From: an uncultured Eubacteriales bacterium
Lineage (GTDB): Bacteria > Bacillota > Clostridia > Oscillospirales > CAG-272
Assembly (NCBI GenBank): GCA_900546635.1
Contig: URDS01000026.1
Location: 1-25,185, forward strand
Direction: 5' to 3'
Length of the DNA stretch: 25,185 bases
The notes beneath the pieces were generated by a model. It saw only the letters and a list, made by a program, of their open reading frames with translations, was not told the origin of the DNA and made no database searches. Below, piece after piece: positions 1 through 6,871 of the stretch (positions are counted from its first letter, which is position 1; every line of letters begins with the position of its first letter). The position numbers and the translations under genes were made by a program.

Positions 1-2
1 CG

Positions 3-10
3 CCTCCTTT
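3..10 (-). promoter_or_regulatory. Probable ribosome binding site of a gene beyond the left edge
   Basis: Read on the minus strand, the last bases of the window contain AAAGGAGG immediately before the edge. That is a near-perfect Shine-Dalgarno sequence, and it lies just past a minus-strand terminator at 22-55. The simplest reading is that a minus-strand gene begins within a few bases outside the window. Its identity cannot be seen. Confidence 0.4.
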
Positions 11-21
11 CCTGCGGGCAT

Positions 22-55
22 AAAAAAACGCCACAACTTCTTTGAAGCTGCGGCG
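22..55 (-). terminator. Rho-independent terminator, minus strand
   Basis: In minus-strand RNA, positions 55-44 pair with 40-29 over twelve consecutive pairs (two of them G-U) around a three-base loop. The stem is followed at once by seven U residues (the A run at 22-28). The pairing is complete only on the minus strand, which fixes the direction. It probably ends transcription from the unknown-function gene at 229-777. Confidence 0.65.
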
Positions 56-65
56 TAGTATGCAG

Positions 66-98
66 AAAGGGACGCTATCTTTCGATAATGTCCCTTTT
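66..98. terminator. Hairpin with GAAA-type tetraloop, possible terminator
   Basis: The outer arms AAAGGGAC and GTCCCTTT enclose an inner four-pair stem. In minus-strand RNA that inner stem is capped by a GAAA tetraloop. A short T run follows on the plus strand. It lies between the unknown-function gene and the stronger terminator at 22-55, so it may be a second terminator or a stabilising 3' stem-loop. Confidence 0.4.
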
Positions 99-228
99 GC
101 TTGGTTATTCACTTGTAACCTGTTTGCCCGCTGTCCTTAAAACGCGATGATATAAGGGTTTTTGCTTGTTTTCTTATCTCACCGCGCTTAAATAGGCGGT
201 TTTCTTTTGTCTATACACGTGTTTTACA

Positions 229-777
229 TCAGCATAGCTGAAATTGGCTGTTGATTCCGTCCGTCATATAATCGGCCATTCGCATGGCTTCCTGTTCAAT
301 GTTGTTGAACTCGACTATATCTTCGGGATATTTGCCGGTGAGCCGCAGTCTGGCTTCGTTTTCGGTCATTCTGAGATGATCGTACAGAAAACTTGCCCAT
401 TTTTTGTAGCTCCAGTTTGGGTTTATATCGGATAGAAATTCGGCGATTTTGTCCGCGTTTTCATACCATCTTTTTCGCGCGGAATTGACTTCGGCCGCAT
501 TCTGATTTTTTGCTGCGTTTACAAGCTCGCCTGCAATAGCAAGATGTTCCGTAAGTAGATTTTTGAAAGTTTCCGCCTGATTTTTCCCGTAAAACCGTCC
601 CAATACCATTGCAAAATCGCCGGGATTTTGCAGCAGCCATTTTGTGACGTAGGGTAAATCGGCCAAATCGGCCGCAGTGCTGATGATAAAGAAACGTGTT
701 CGGTAAACATGCTGTGACCAGAGCAATCGAAATTCGTTGCTTAACCGGCACGAACAGCGTGATTTTGCATTGTTCAT
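229..777 (-). CDS. Conserved protein of unknown function with three spaced His motifs
   Basis: The product has 182 residues. The ATG at 777 was chosen because GGGAG lies seven bases upstream; an in-frame ATG at 804 has no such site. I recall close relatives in Bacillus and Clostridia with the same LW-QHV-TR-FIIS, LLTEHL and LY-HLR-T blocks, but no established function. Those blocks place histidines at about residues 23, 78 and 134, which is a spacing of about 55, in the contexts QHV, EHL and DHL. Each is followed about 30 residues later by a segment like DFAMVL, KIAEFL or RMADYM. This suggests a triplicated helical unit. No signal peptide or membrane segment is seen, so the protein is probably cytoplasmic. 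It is a single-gene unit with a likely promoter at 818-847. The presence of a gene is well supported; its role is unknown. Confidence 0.8.
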   Translation of the reverse strand: MNNAKSRCSCRLSNEFRLLWSQHVYRTRFFIISTAADLADLPYVTKWLLQNPGDFAMVLGRFYGKNQAETFKNLLTEHLAIAGELVNAAKNQNAAEVNSARKRWYENADKIAEFLSDINPNWSYKKWASFLYDHLRMTENEARLRLTGKYPEDIVEFNNIEQEAMRMADYMTDGINSQFQLC

Positions 778-817
778 TGATTTTCTCCCAAAGTTTATTT
801 GCATATGTACTGTCTTC

Positions 818-847
818 AGTATATGGTTGAAAAATGAATGCTGTCAC
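818..847 (-). promoter_or_regulatory. Probable sigma-A promoter for the unknown-function gene
   Basis: On the minus strand the -35 box GTGACA (847-842) and -10 box TATACT (823-818) are separated by 18 bases. This would place the transcript start near 811, about 35 bases before the ATG at 777. The -10 box is good and the -35 box is imperfect. Confidence 0.45.
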
Positions 848-963
848 GCGGCGATGGGATTCGGTGTAAAAAAGGTGAAGATAAAAAGAATATCCGGTTG
901 AAAACAGGTCTCTTTCGTGTGTACGCAGGCGACCTGTTTGGATAAGACATACGCGGTTGAAAA
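825..963. repeat. Three copies of GGTTGAAAA upstream of the unknown-function gene
   Basis: The nine-base word GGTTGAAAA occurs at 825-833, 896-904 and 955-963, all in the same orientation. AT-rich bases precede it in each case (for example ATATGGTTGAAAA and ATATCCGGTTGAAAA). One copy borders the promoter at 818-847. It may be a protein-binding repeat or coincidence. Confidence 0.3.
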
Positions 964-1214
964 GGGATATTTCAAAGGGGAAGAAGGCAAAGGTGATTTT
1001 ATTTTGACTGATTAAAGGCAATTTATTTTAATGCGCTCACTTTTCCGGGTGCACTTGATAGAAATTTTCATATACATAAGACCCCGAATGGAAACATTCG
1101 GGGTCTTATGTCAATCGGGTATAAAAATGATGCCAACGATATTCGGATTATGGACTTGGAGCCGCATCCGCGTCTCATGCAAAACAAATGAACGCATAAA
1201 GAAAAATTTGATTT
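848..1214. other. Intergenic region without a recognisable gene
   Basis: This stretch separates the unknown-function gene from the end of the hybrid kinase gene. It holds two copies of GGTTGAAAA, an inverted repeat (AAACAGGTC at 902-910 with GACCTGTTT at 931-939), and the 15-bp hairpin at 1076-1109. The short open frames crossing it lack ribosome binding sites and recognisable products. Confidence 0.5.
1076..1109. terminator. Perfect 15-bp hairpin with GAAA loop
   Basis: Positions 1076-1090 and 1095-1109 are perfect inverted copies around the loop GAAA. Neither side has a clear T tract. It lies about 105 bases past the stop codon of the hybrid kinase gene (minus strand), so it may end or protect that transcript. 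A protein-binding palindrome is an alternative. Confidence 0.45.
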
Positions 1215-4200
1215 TTACGAAAGTATTTTTTGCAGGGTGGTTATGAGCATATCCATATCAATGGGTTTTGCTATATGCGCGTTCATGCCGGCTTCTAAAG
1301 CTGCCTGTACATCTTCGGCAAAAGCGTTTGCCGTCAAAGCGATGATCGGCACAGCGGAGGCATCTTTGTGATTCAGCGCTCGAATCGCTTTCGCTGCCTC
1401 ATATCCGTTCATTTCCGGCATTTGAATATCCATTAAAATTGCATCATAGGTACCCGGCGGACTCGCGGAAAATGCTTTTACGGTCTGCGCGCCATCGGAG
1501 TGTATTTCTGCATATGCTCCCTGTAAATCCAATAGACTCTTTAAAATTTCGGAATTGATTTCGTTGTCTTCGGCAATCAGGAACCTGCGTCCGGCTAAAA
1601 ATTCCGCATCCTTTAGCGGCAGCTTTCCTTTTGATATGCTTTGCTTTTCCTGTGCAACTTCAAACTCCAGTTCTATATAAAATAACGAGCCTTCGTTTTC
1701 CTTGCTTTCAACCTTTATGGTGCCGCCCATTTGGTCGATGAGTCCCTTGGTAATACTAAGTCCCAAGCCGGTTCCTTCCACACGGCTTACATGAGAACTG
1801 CGGGCAAAAGGATCAAAAATGCGGGAAAGCATCTCCTCGGACATGCCGATACCATTATCTCGGATAGAGAAAGCGTATCGCACGCGGTTGTTTATAACGA
1901 GAAGTTCTTCTACCTGAAAATCTATATTGCCGCCCGCAGCCGTGAATTTCACCGCGTTAGACAGAATATTAATCAGAATCTGATTCAGCCGCAGCGGATC
2001 GCCGTAAAAATTGTCATGAACAATTTCTCCCACAGTGATTTTAAAGTTTTGTTGTTTTTCGATTGCCTGATGTTTTACCATGGTAGATACTTGTTCCACC
2101 AAATCCTGCAGCGAAATATGTTCTCGATTCAGTACAATTTTGGCATGCTCGATCTTGCTCATATCTAAAACGTCATTGATGAGATTCAGCAGATGCTTTG
2201 AGGAAAGTGAGATTTTTCTCAGACACTCCGTGACATATTTTGAATCGTCGGGACGCGAAGCAGCAAGCGCCGTCATGCCCATGATCGCATTCATAGGGGT
2301 TCGAATATCATGACTCATAGCGGAAAGGAAATCGCTTTTGGCTTGATTTGCCTGCTTGGCAAGCGACAAGGCATTTTCTAAATCCGCTTTGTTTTTTCGT
2401 TCATCGCCCAACATTTCGGTGACATCTGCTCGAACAATACAGACTGTGCGGCCGATGCGATCGCCCCATAAAACATTGATTTTTTTATATCGCAATCCGT
2501 CTTTGGCCTGATATGCACAAACAAAATCATAGCCTAACGGAAATTTCTTTAATTGCTCCAGCATCGAATCCAGTTTGAAAAGACGGCGAATCTCCTCAAG
2601 ATTTTGCCCGCCCGCCGCATATGCGAGCATTCCGTTGCTGATTTGCGTATCATAGTTCTCCTCAATAAAAGGAGGCAAATCTTCTAACACGGTTTGGCGC
2701 GTGTGCATAATCATTCGTTTTGTATGAATGTCGATAAAAGCAGCCAGTTCAAAAGTATAGGCAAGCATATTGAGAAGACTTTGCTGTTCGCGAACCGCTT
2801 CCGTTACATCGGATCTGGATAAACCTACTCGGCCGATGCGCAAATCGATGTCAAACACGGTCACTCGCTTTACACGAAAATTGCCGTCGCTGTCCGTGAT
2901 CGAAAAGTCAAAGGAATAGTAGCCGTTTTTCTCTAAATGGCGGGCGATATAGGCGGAATCCAAATAGGTTCGGTAAGCCTCTTTGTCTTTCGGCAGGACA
3001 TGGTTTTTCAGCATATAATTCATCCACTCGGAATGTGTGCCGCTTTTTTTAGGCACACAGTGAGCATTGGGATCGCTGGTAAAAATATTATAGCACTCTT
3101 TTGACAAGTCCAGTATAATAATGTGCTCATAACCGGTACAGGACAGTTTTTGCAGAACCTGCGAGGACATGACTTGCTCCGTGATATCCGTTATGGTTAA
3201 AATACCCGTGACATCTCCGGCATCCGGGTTTGCTACCAAATTTACTTTGAACTGCACATAGCGCCCTGTTTTTTCACGCGGCAACTGAATAAGACAGGAA
3301 AACGTCCGTTCGGTTTCCTGACGTGCATAGGCTTTCAGCATGGGCTCGTTGAGATACATCTGCAAAAATTTGCGGTGATCCTCCGGTTCCACAATTAAAT
3401 CGGCGATGGTGCGAAAAAATTCTTCTCGCTTCGTCCCCAGCGTCTTAAAAATTTCCAAGCCTGTATAATCGTTAATTTCCAGTATTCTGTTTTTTATTAT
3501 GTTGCAATGTCCCACGACCAGTACGTTCGGTCCCGGCGTCCGGTAATGCTGCACAATCAGTTTTTGATATTGTTCCCGCATCTGCTCCTGTTCTCGGCGC
3601 TCCTCGGTAATATCTTTTATGTAGCAATACTGCCGCAGATCGCCGTCCTCGCTGGGCAGCAGCGATAAAGTGTTTCGGACCCAAATGTATTCATCGTCAC
3701 CTTTTTTCAGACGATAGGTTAGCTCACGTTGACGCCCTACGCTTGTAAAAGCCTCGTCAAGCTGTTTTCTAAGCCTGGGAATATCGTCGGGATGAACTCC
3801 CCTTAACGCATCATGGCTGTAAAATTCTTTGGCCTGTTCCAACGCAGTTTGGGTCATATCGGCAAAACCGGCCGATAAATATTCCGGTATAATGGTGCCG
3901 TCCTTTTGGCGGCGCACGACCGCAACGCCGCCGGGCAGATTTTCCACCAAGGTCTTAAAATATTGCCCCAAACGTTGTTTTTCCTGTCGTATTTTTACTT
4001 CATCCGTAATATCACGCAGATATTGAATAAATGCCGGGATCCCGTTCCACACGGTTTCCTGAACGTGCATCCTGTAAGTTCTTCCGTTCCACTTAGAAAC
4101 CACTTCCGTATCTTCTCTGGAAATTCCTTTTTTAAAGTTGCAGAAAGGGCAAGGTTCTTTTAATCCCTGAAGCACCGCATAACATTGTTTCCCGATACAA

Positions 4201-5498
4201 TTTTCTGTTTCGGGAAAGATTTTTTTAGATTCATGGAAATAGAGGATCTCATAATGCGCACGATCGATGATATATATGGCATCGGCCGCCTCATTGGCAA
4301 TGTTTTGGAACATTCTGCTTTCATCGGATACGCCCGAAAAATAAGCGTAAAATTTACAGCTTTCCGTCAGCGGACCAATCCGTTGACCGCTCATATGAAT
4401 CCAGGCAAGATTGCCGTTTTTACAGCGTGTTCTATACGAAATATTTAAAATCTCTCCGGTTTGCACCGCTTGCAAAGCGGCATCCAGTATGCGCTGAGTA
4501 TCTCTTTCATAAATCGATTCAAGGACATTGCCATGCGTAATTTTATCAAATTCCTCCCGTGTATAACCGGAAAGCGCCGCTACACCGTCCGAGTAAAGTA
4601 TGGGAACGAAATGATTATTTTCCACCCGATAACTGGCAACGCCGCCGTAACTTGAATTGATTAGATGGTTCATTTCCAACTGCGTTTCTTTTAAATCGGT
4701 TATGTTTTGAAACACACAGTGGAGCAAAGGGGCGCCGTCGGCTTCTCCCACCTGCCTTGCCAGAATGTGAACCCAGATAATATGGCCGTCTCGATGAAGC
4801 TTCCGAAATTCAAAATCAGCCGTTGTGTGATTGCGGATGGCAAAGCGAAGCTTTTCCACGATCATGTCTCTGTCATTGGGATATATCATCAGCGCGGCGT
4901 CATTCTGAATCAAATTGCGGTATTCCTCTGTTGTGTAGCCGATAAGTTCCGGTACTCCGTTGGAAAAATAGATGGTTTCAAAAACGTCGGCCATTCGATA
5001 GAGCGCCACACCGCCGGGAATTGCATTGATAATATTTTGTGTCTTTATGGTGGTCTCACGAAGCTCTGTTTCCAATCGTTTTTCTTCGGTAATATCGGTA
5101 TAAACGGTATAAATCAGTATAGAACCGTCTTTGAGACACTGCCTTGATCCTCTGAGACGAAGCCAGTGATAGCAATTGCTTTTGTCATGAAATATGCGAA
5201 AGATATGGACAAGCTCTTTGCCGCATTTTAAAAGCATGATCGCTTTTTCATACAACTGCTGTAAATCATCAGGGTGTACGCCGAGAAAAATAGAGCCGCG
5301 GCGAATTTCTTCGATATGTTCATCAGAATAGCCCATTACCTGATAGTAAGCCGAATTTTGATATACGGGTTGAACCTCATTTTTATTCACATGATAAATG
5401 GCAAGCCCGCTGGGTATTCCCTCTAAAATATCGCTCGTGATTACGGAAAGCTTCTCTAAATTCTGTTGGAAACAGGTAAAATTATCCTTTTCGTTCAT
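1215..5498 (-). CDS. Multi-PAS hybrid sensor histidine kinase with receiver domain
   Basis: This 1427-residue phosphorelay sensor has no signal peptide or membrane segment, so it senses in the cytoplasm. About eight PAS-like units are visible, at roughly 24-145, 155-275, 278-395, 397-505, 512-638, 645-780, 785-905 and 910-1035; most end in a D-I/V-T-E/D linker. A HisKA helix pair follows with SAMSHDIRTPMN (phosphorylated His about 1063). The ATPase domain (about 1135-1280) shows an N box, DNGIGM and GTGLGL. The receiver domain (about 1304-1427) carries ILMDIQMPEMNG (Asp about 1357) and a conserved Lys in AKPI. PAS unit 4 contains four cysteines (434, 439, 450, 453) ending in CPFC, a possible metal or redox site. 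The ATG at 5498 overlaps the stop of the HPt gene as ATGA, implying translational coupling. An in-frame ATG at 5519 has no ribosome binding site. The ligand and final output regulator are not visible. Confidence 0.93.
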   Translation of the reverse strand: MNEKDNFTCFQQNLEKLSVITSDILEGIPSGLAIYHVNKNEVQPVYQNSAYYQVMGYSDEHIEEIRRGSIFLGVHPDDLQQLYEKAIMLLKCGKELVHIFRIFHDKSNCYHWLRLRGSRQCLKDGSILIYTVYTDITEEKRLETELRETTIKTQNIINAIPGGVALYRMADVFETIYFSNGVPELIGYTTEEYRNLIQNDAALMIYPNDRDMIVEKLRFAIRNHTTADFEFRKLHRDGHIIWVHILARQVGEADGAPLLHCVFQNITDLKETQLEMNHLINSSYGGVASYRVENNHFVPILYSDGVAALSGYTREEFDKITHGNVLESIYERDTQRILDAALQAVQTGEILNISYRTRCKNGNLAWIHMSGQRIGPLTESCKFYAYFSGVSDESRMFQNIANEAADAIYIIDRAHYEILYFHESKKIFPETENCIGKQCYAVLQGLKEPCPFCNFKKGISREDTEVVSKWNGRTYRMHVQETVWNGIPAFIQYLRDITDEVKIRQEKQRLGQYFKTLVENLPGGVAVVRRQKDGTIIPEYLSAGFADMTQTALEQAKEFYSHDALRGVHPDDIPRLRKQLDEAFTSVGRQRELTYRLKKGDDEYIWVRNTLSLLPSEDGDLRQYCYIKDITEERREQEQMREQYQKLIVQHYRTPGPNVLVVGHCNIIKNRILEINDYTGLEIFKTLGTKREEFFRTIADLIVEPEDHRKFLQMYLNEPMLKAYARQETERTFSCLIQLPREKTGRYVQFKVNLVANPDAGDVTGILTITDITEQVMSSQVLQKLSCTGYEHIIILDLSKECYNIFTSDPNAHCVPKKSGTHSEWMNYMLKNHVLPKDKEAYRTYLDSAYIARHLEKNGYYSFDFSITDSDGNFRVKRVTVFDIDLRIGRVGLSRSDVTEAVREQQSLLNMLAYTFELAAFIDIHTKRMIMHTRQTVLEDLPPFIEENYDTQISNGMLAYAAGGQNLEEIRRLFKLDSMLEQLKKFPLGYDFVCAYQAKDGLRYKKINVLWGDRIGRTVCIVRADVTEMLGDERKNKADLENALSLAKQANQAKSDFLSAMSHDIRTPMNAIMGMTALAASRPDDSKYVTECLRKISLSSKHLLNLINDVLDMSKIEHAKIVLNREHISLQDLVEQVSTMVKHQAIEKQQNFKITVGEIVHDNFYGDPLRLNQILINILSNAVKFTAAGGNIDFQVEELLVINNRVRYAFSIRDNGIGMSEEMLSRIFDPFARSSHVSRVEGTGLGLSITKGLIDQMGGTIKVESKENEGSLFYIELEFEVAQEKQSISKGKLPLKDAEFLAGRRFLIAEDNEINSEILKSLLDLQGAYAEIHSDGAQTVKAFSASPPGTYDAILMDIQMPEMNGYEAAKAIRALNHKDASAVPIIALTANAFAEDVQAALEAGMNAHIAKPIDMDMLITTLQKILS

Positions 5499-5857
5499 GA
5501 TTGCGCAAAGCTCTCCCATAATGTATTTATACGCTGAAATTCAACTTGTATTGCCTGATACAGCGCCATATAATCCACGTTTTGCTCCCGATTTCGAAGC
5601 GGTTCCACAATCATGCAAACGGTGTTGTAAAGCGGTGTAAGTCCAAGGTTGGCCGATACACCTTTCAACGTGTGCGCCGCTTCAAAGGCACTTTCAAAAT
5701 TGCCGGTCTCCAACTCCCGGCCGAGCTTTTGAAGATTATCATCCTGAAACAGCTTAGGCAAAATTTTACAATACAAAGCTTCGTTATCCATGAAGCGTTT
5801 CATGGTTTTGTCGTAATCTCCTCCATATGCGGAAAATACGTCTTGCAATACGCTCAT
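5495..5857 (-). CDS. HPt domain phosphotransfer protein
   Basis: The product is a 120-residue single-domain histidine phosphotransfer protein. The key motif is AAHTLKGVSANLG, with the phospho-accepting His at about residue 62. It is embedded in a predicted all-helical bundle, as in the Hpt family. The ATG at 5857 has AGGAGG seven bases upstream, which clearly decides the start. The gene precedes the hybrid kinase and overlaps it by four bases (ATGA). The two proteins are therefore very likely partners: the kinase receiver would pass phosphate to this His and from there to a response regulator. No stand-alone response regulator is encoded in the window, so the last step of the relay lies elsewhere. 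Confidence 0.92.
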   Translation of the reverse strand: MSVLQDVFSAYGGDYDKTMKRFMDNEALYCKILPKLFQDDNLQKLGRELETGNFESAFEAAHTLKGVSANLGLTPLYNTVCMIVEPLRNREQNVDYMALYQAIQVEFQRINTLWESFAQS

Positions 5858-5960
5858 TTGATTTCCTCCTGTTGAAAGTAAGGCAAAATGATTTGAACAC
5901 AAAGGGGGAATAAGATAGAAACAGCAGTAAGTCTAAATTGCGTATATTCTATAAAAATAC

Positions 5961-5990
5961 GTTCAAACACAAAGGTTTCTATGTTTGAAC
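5961..5990. repeat. Inverted repeat upstream of the HPt-kinase operon
   Basis: GTTCAAACA at 5961-5969 is matched by its exact inverse TGTTTGAAC at 5982-5990, with 12 bases between. It lies about 105-135 bases upstream of the HPt start codon, in AT-rich DNA. The two half-sites are about 21 bases apart centre to centre, which suits a dimeric regulator on one face of the helix. I could not identify a convincing promoter beside it. Confidence 0.4.
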
Positions 5991-6050
5991 AACAGCTTGT
6001 TTCATACGTGTATGGATAAGCATTCAAATTTTACTTTAAAATATTGGTTT

Positions 6051-6096
6051 TTATAAAAAAATAAACCTGCTTCTTTTTTCATTGAAACAGGTTTAT
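6051..6096 (-). terminator. Rho-independent terminator of tRNA-Leu(CAG)
   Basis: The arms ATAAACCTG (6061-6069) and CAGGTTTAT (6088-6096) form a nine-pair stem. On the minus strand it is followed by six U residues (A run 6055-6060). It lies just past the 3' end of the minus-strand tRNA gene at 6103-6189. Confidence 0.75.
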
Positions 6097-6102
6097 CTAT
6101 TA

Positions 6103-6189
6103 TGGTGCGGGTAAGAGGACTTGAACCTCCACCGGATTGCTCCGACTAGAACCTGAATCTAGCGCGTCTGCCAATTCCGCCATACCCGC
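6103..6189 (-). tRNA. tRNA-Leu, anticodon CAG
   Basis: The minus strand reads GCGGGTA at the 5' acceptor arm, which pairs with TACCCGC near the 3' end. The D-arm region has the GGCGGAATTGGCAGACGCG sequence typical of bacterial tRNA-Leu. The anticodon stem CTAGA/TCTAG encloses the loop TTCAGGT, giving anticodon CAG, which decodes CUG. A long variable arm, as expected for class II tRNA-Leu, and a GGTTCAAGTCC T arm follow. The 3' CCA is encoded. The total length is 87 bases. Confidence 0.96.
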
Positions 6190-6205
6190 GTATTTTGTAC
6201 GGATT

Positions 6206-6457
6206 TTATTTATTTTTCTGTCCGAGACAGTTTGCGGCATACAAAACCGCAACCACTATGCCGCACACACAGTAGAGAATCACAAACTGCTTGAATATAT
6301 TCAGCGCAATGCTCACGGCGGAAGCGAGCGAAACGTTCCAGAGCATCGCAAAAACCGCAAAGCTGACAAAGAGGGCGATCAGCGTATAGAGCAGGGTGCT
6401 GACGACGACCGACTTCAGATTTTTCCCTCTGAAGCTGAGCGGAAAAACTTTTTTCAT
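6206..6457 (-). CDS. Small membrane protein of unknown function
   Basis: The product has 83 residues. The ATG at 6457 has GGAGG seven bases upstream. The protein starts with a basic stretch (MKKVFPLSFRGKNLK). Two hydrophobic segments follow, at about residues 17-45 and 52-75, so it is likely a two-pass inner-membrane protein with a short polar end. I recall similar small proteins in Clostridia but no known function. It lies between two tRNA-Leu genes on the same strand, with a terminator between it and the upstream tRNA. Some transcription may read through from the strong tRNA promoter at 6619-6647. Confidence 0.7.
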   Translation of the reverse strand: MKKVFPLSFRGKNLKSVVVSTLLYTLIALFVSFAVFAMLWNVSLASAVSIALNIFKQFVILYCVCGIVVAVLYAANCLGQKNK

Positions 6458-6475
6458 TCGGCGTCCTCCGCAGTT

Positions 6476-6509
6476 TAAAATGAAAGGGCAAGCGAACGTT
6501 CGCCTGCCC
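6476..6509 (-). terminator. Terminator of tRNA-Leu(GAG)
   Basis: GGGCA (6486-6490) pairs with TGCCC (6505-6509), and the self-complementary GCGAACGTTCGC (6492-6503) lies between them. On the minus strand the stem is followed by the T-rich run TTTCATTTT. It begins two bases after the encoded CCA end of the tRNA at 6511-6595. Confidence 0.65.
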
Positions 6510-6510
6510 C

Positions 6511-6595
6511 TGGTGCGAGAAACGGGACTTGAACCCGTACGGAGAAATCCACACGCCCCTCAAACGTGCGCGTCTGCCAGTTCCGCCACTCTCGC
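6511..6595 (-). tRNA. tRNA-Leu, anticodon GAG
   Basis: The minus strand begins GCGAGAG, which pairs with TTCTCGC near the 3' end (one G-U pair). The D-arm region is again of tRNA-Leu type. The anticodon stem CACGT/GCGTG encloses TTGAGGG, giving anticodon GAG for CUC/CUU codons. A class II variable arm and the T arm CGGGTTCAAGTCCCG follow. The CCA end is encoded. The total length is 85 bases. Confidence 0.96.
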
Positions 6596-6618
6596 ATACA
6601 GCCATAAGGCACTCCTAT

Positions 6619-6647
6619 ATTATATAAACCCAAAGCGGAAATGTCAA
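6619..6647 (-). promoter_or_regulatory. Consensus sigma-A promoter for tRNA-Leu(GAG)
   Basis: On the minus strand a perfect -35 box TTGACA (6647-6642) and a perfect -10 box TATAAT (6624-6619) are separated by exactly 17 bases. The transcript would start near 6612, about 17 bases before the tRNA 5' end. This is the best-matching promoter in the window, as expected for a stable RNA gene. Confidence 0.88.
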
Positions 6648-6721
6648 TACTTTTTATAGATTTTCTTTTAAAAATTTGTCGGGGCGTATGCGAAACTTTT
6701 GAAAAGAAATGCCGTCCCGCC

Positions 6722-6750
6722 TTGATTATGGAAGCGCTTTGTGCTATACT
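6722..6750 (+). promoter_or_regulatory. Sigma-A promoter of the asnB-murE gene cluster
   Basis: The -35 box TTGATT (6722-6727) and -10 box TATACT (6745-6750) are 17 bases apart. The transcript start would be near 6757, giving a leader of about 115 bases before the start codon at 6872. No internal promoter of similar quality was noticed before the terminator at 12314-12357. Confidence 0.75.
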
Positions 6751-6772
6751 ATACTGTAAGTTTCTGCGCGCG

Positions 6773-6803
6773 GTCAAAACGGGCTTCGGAATGTCAAAAC
6801 GGG
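6773..6803 (+). repeat. Direct repeat in the leader of the cluster
   Basis: GTCAAAACGGG occurs at 6773-6783 and again at 6793-6803, with a period of exactly 20 bases (about two helical turns). It lies 16-46 bases downstream of the predicted transcript start. It could be a repressor operator or part of a structured leader RNA. The flanking GCGCGC stretches near 6766-6772 and 6818-6823 could pair. Confidence 0.45.
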
Positions 6804-6871
6804 ACAGTTCGACCCTTTTGCGCTTTGGCGCGCGAAATTTCGGATTTTCAAAAACGGTAGGGGACGGATGT

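Noticed and set aside
181..209. ACCGC/GCGGT hairpin followed by a T-rich stretch on the plus strand
   Set aside because: The stem has only five pairs with a ten-base loop, and no plus-strand gene ends before it. Probably coincidence.
461..1021. Overlapping minus-strand frame over the unknown-function gene and its upstream region
   Set aside because: It starts at TTG without a ribosome binding site and has a Cys/Arg-rich product without motifs. The other frame matches a known conserved family.
6492..6503. Palindrome GCGAACGTTCGC as a possible SOS (LexA) box
   Set aside because: The Firmicutes LexA site is CGAAC-N4-GTTCG with a gap; here the halves are fused. It is better explained as part of the tRNA terminator stem.
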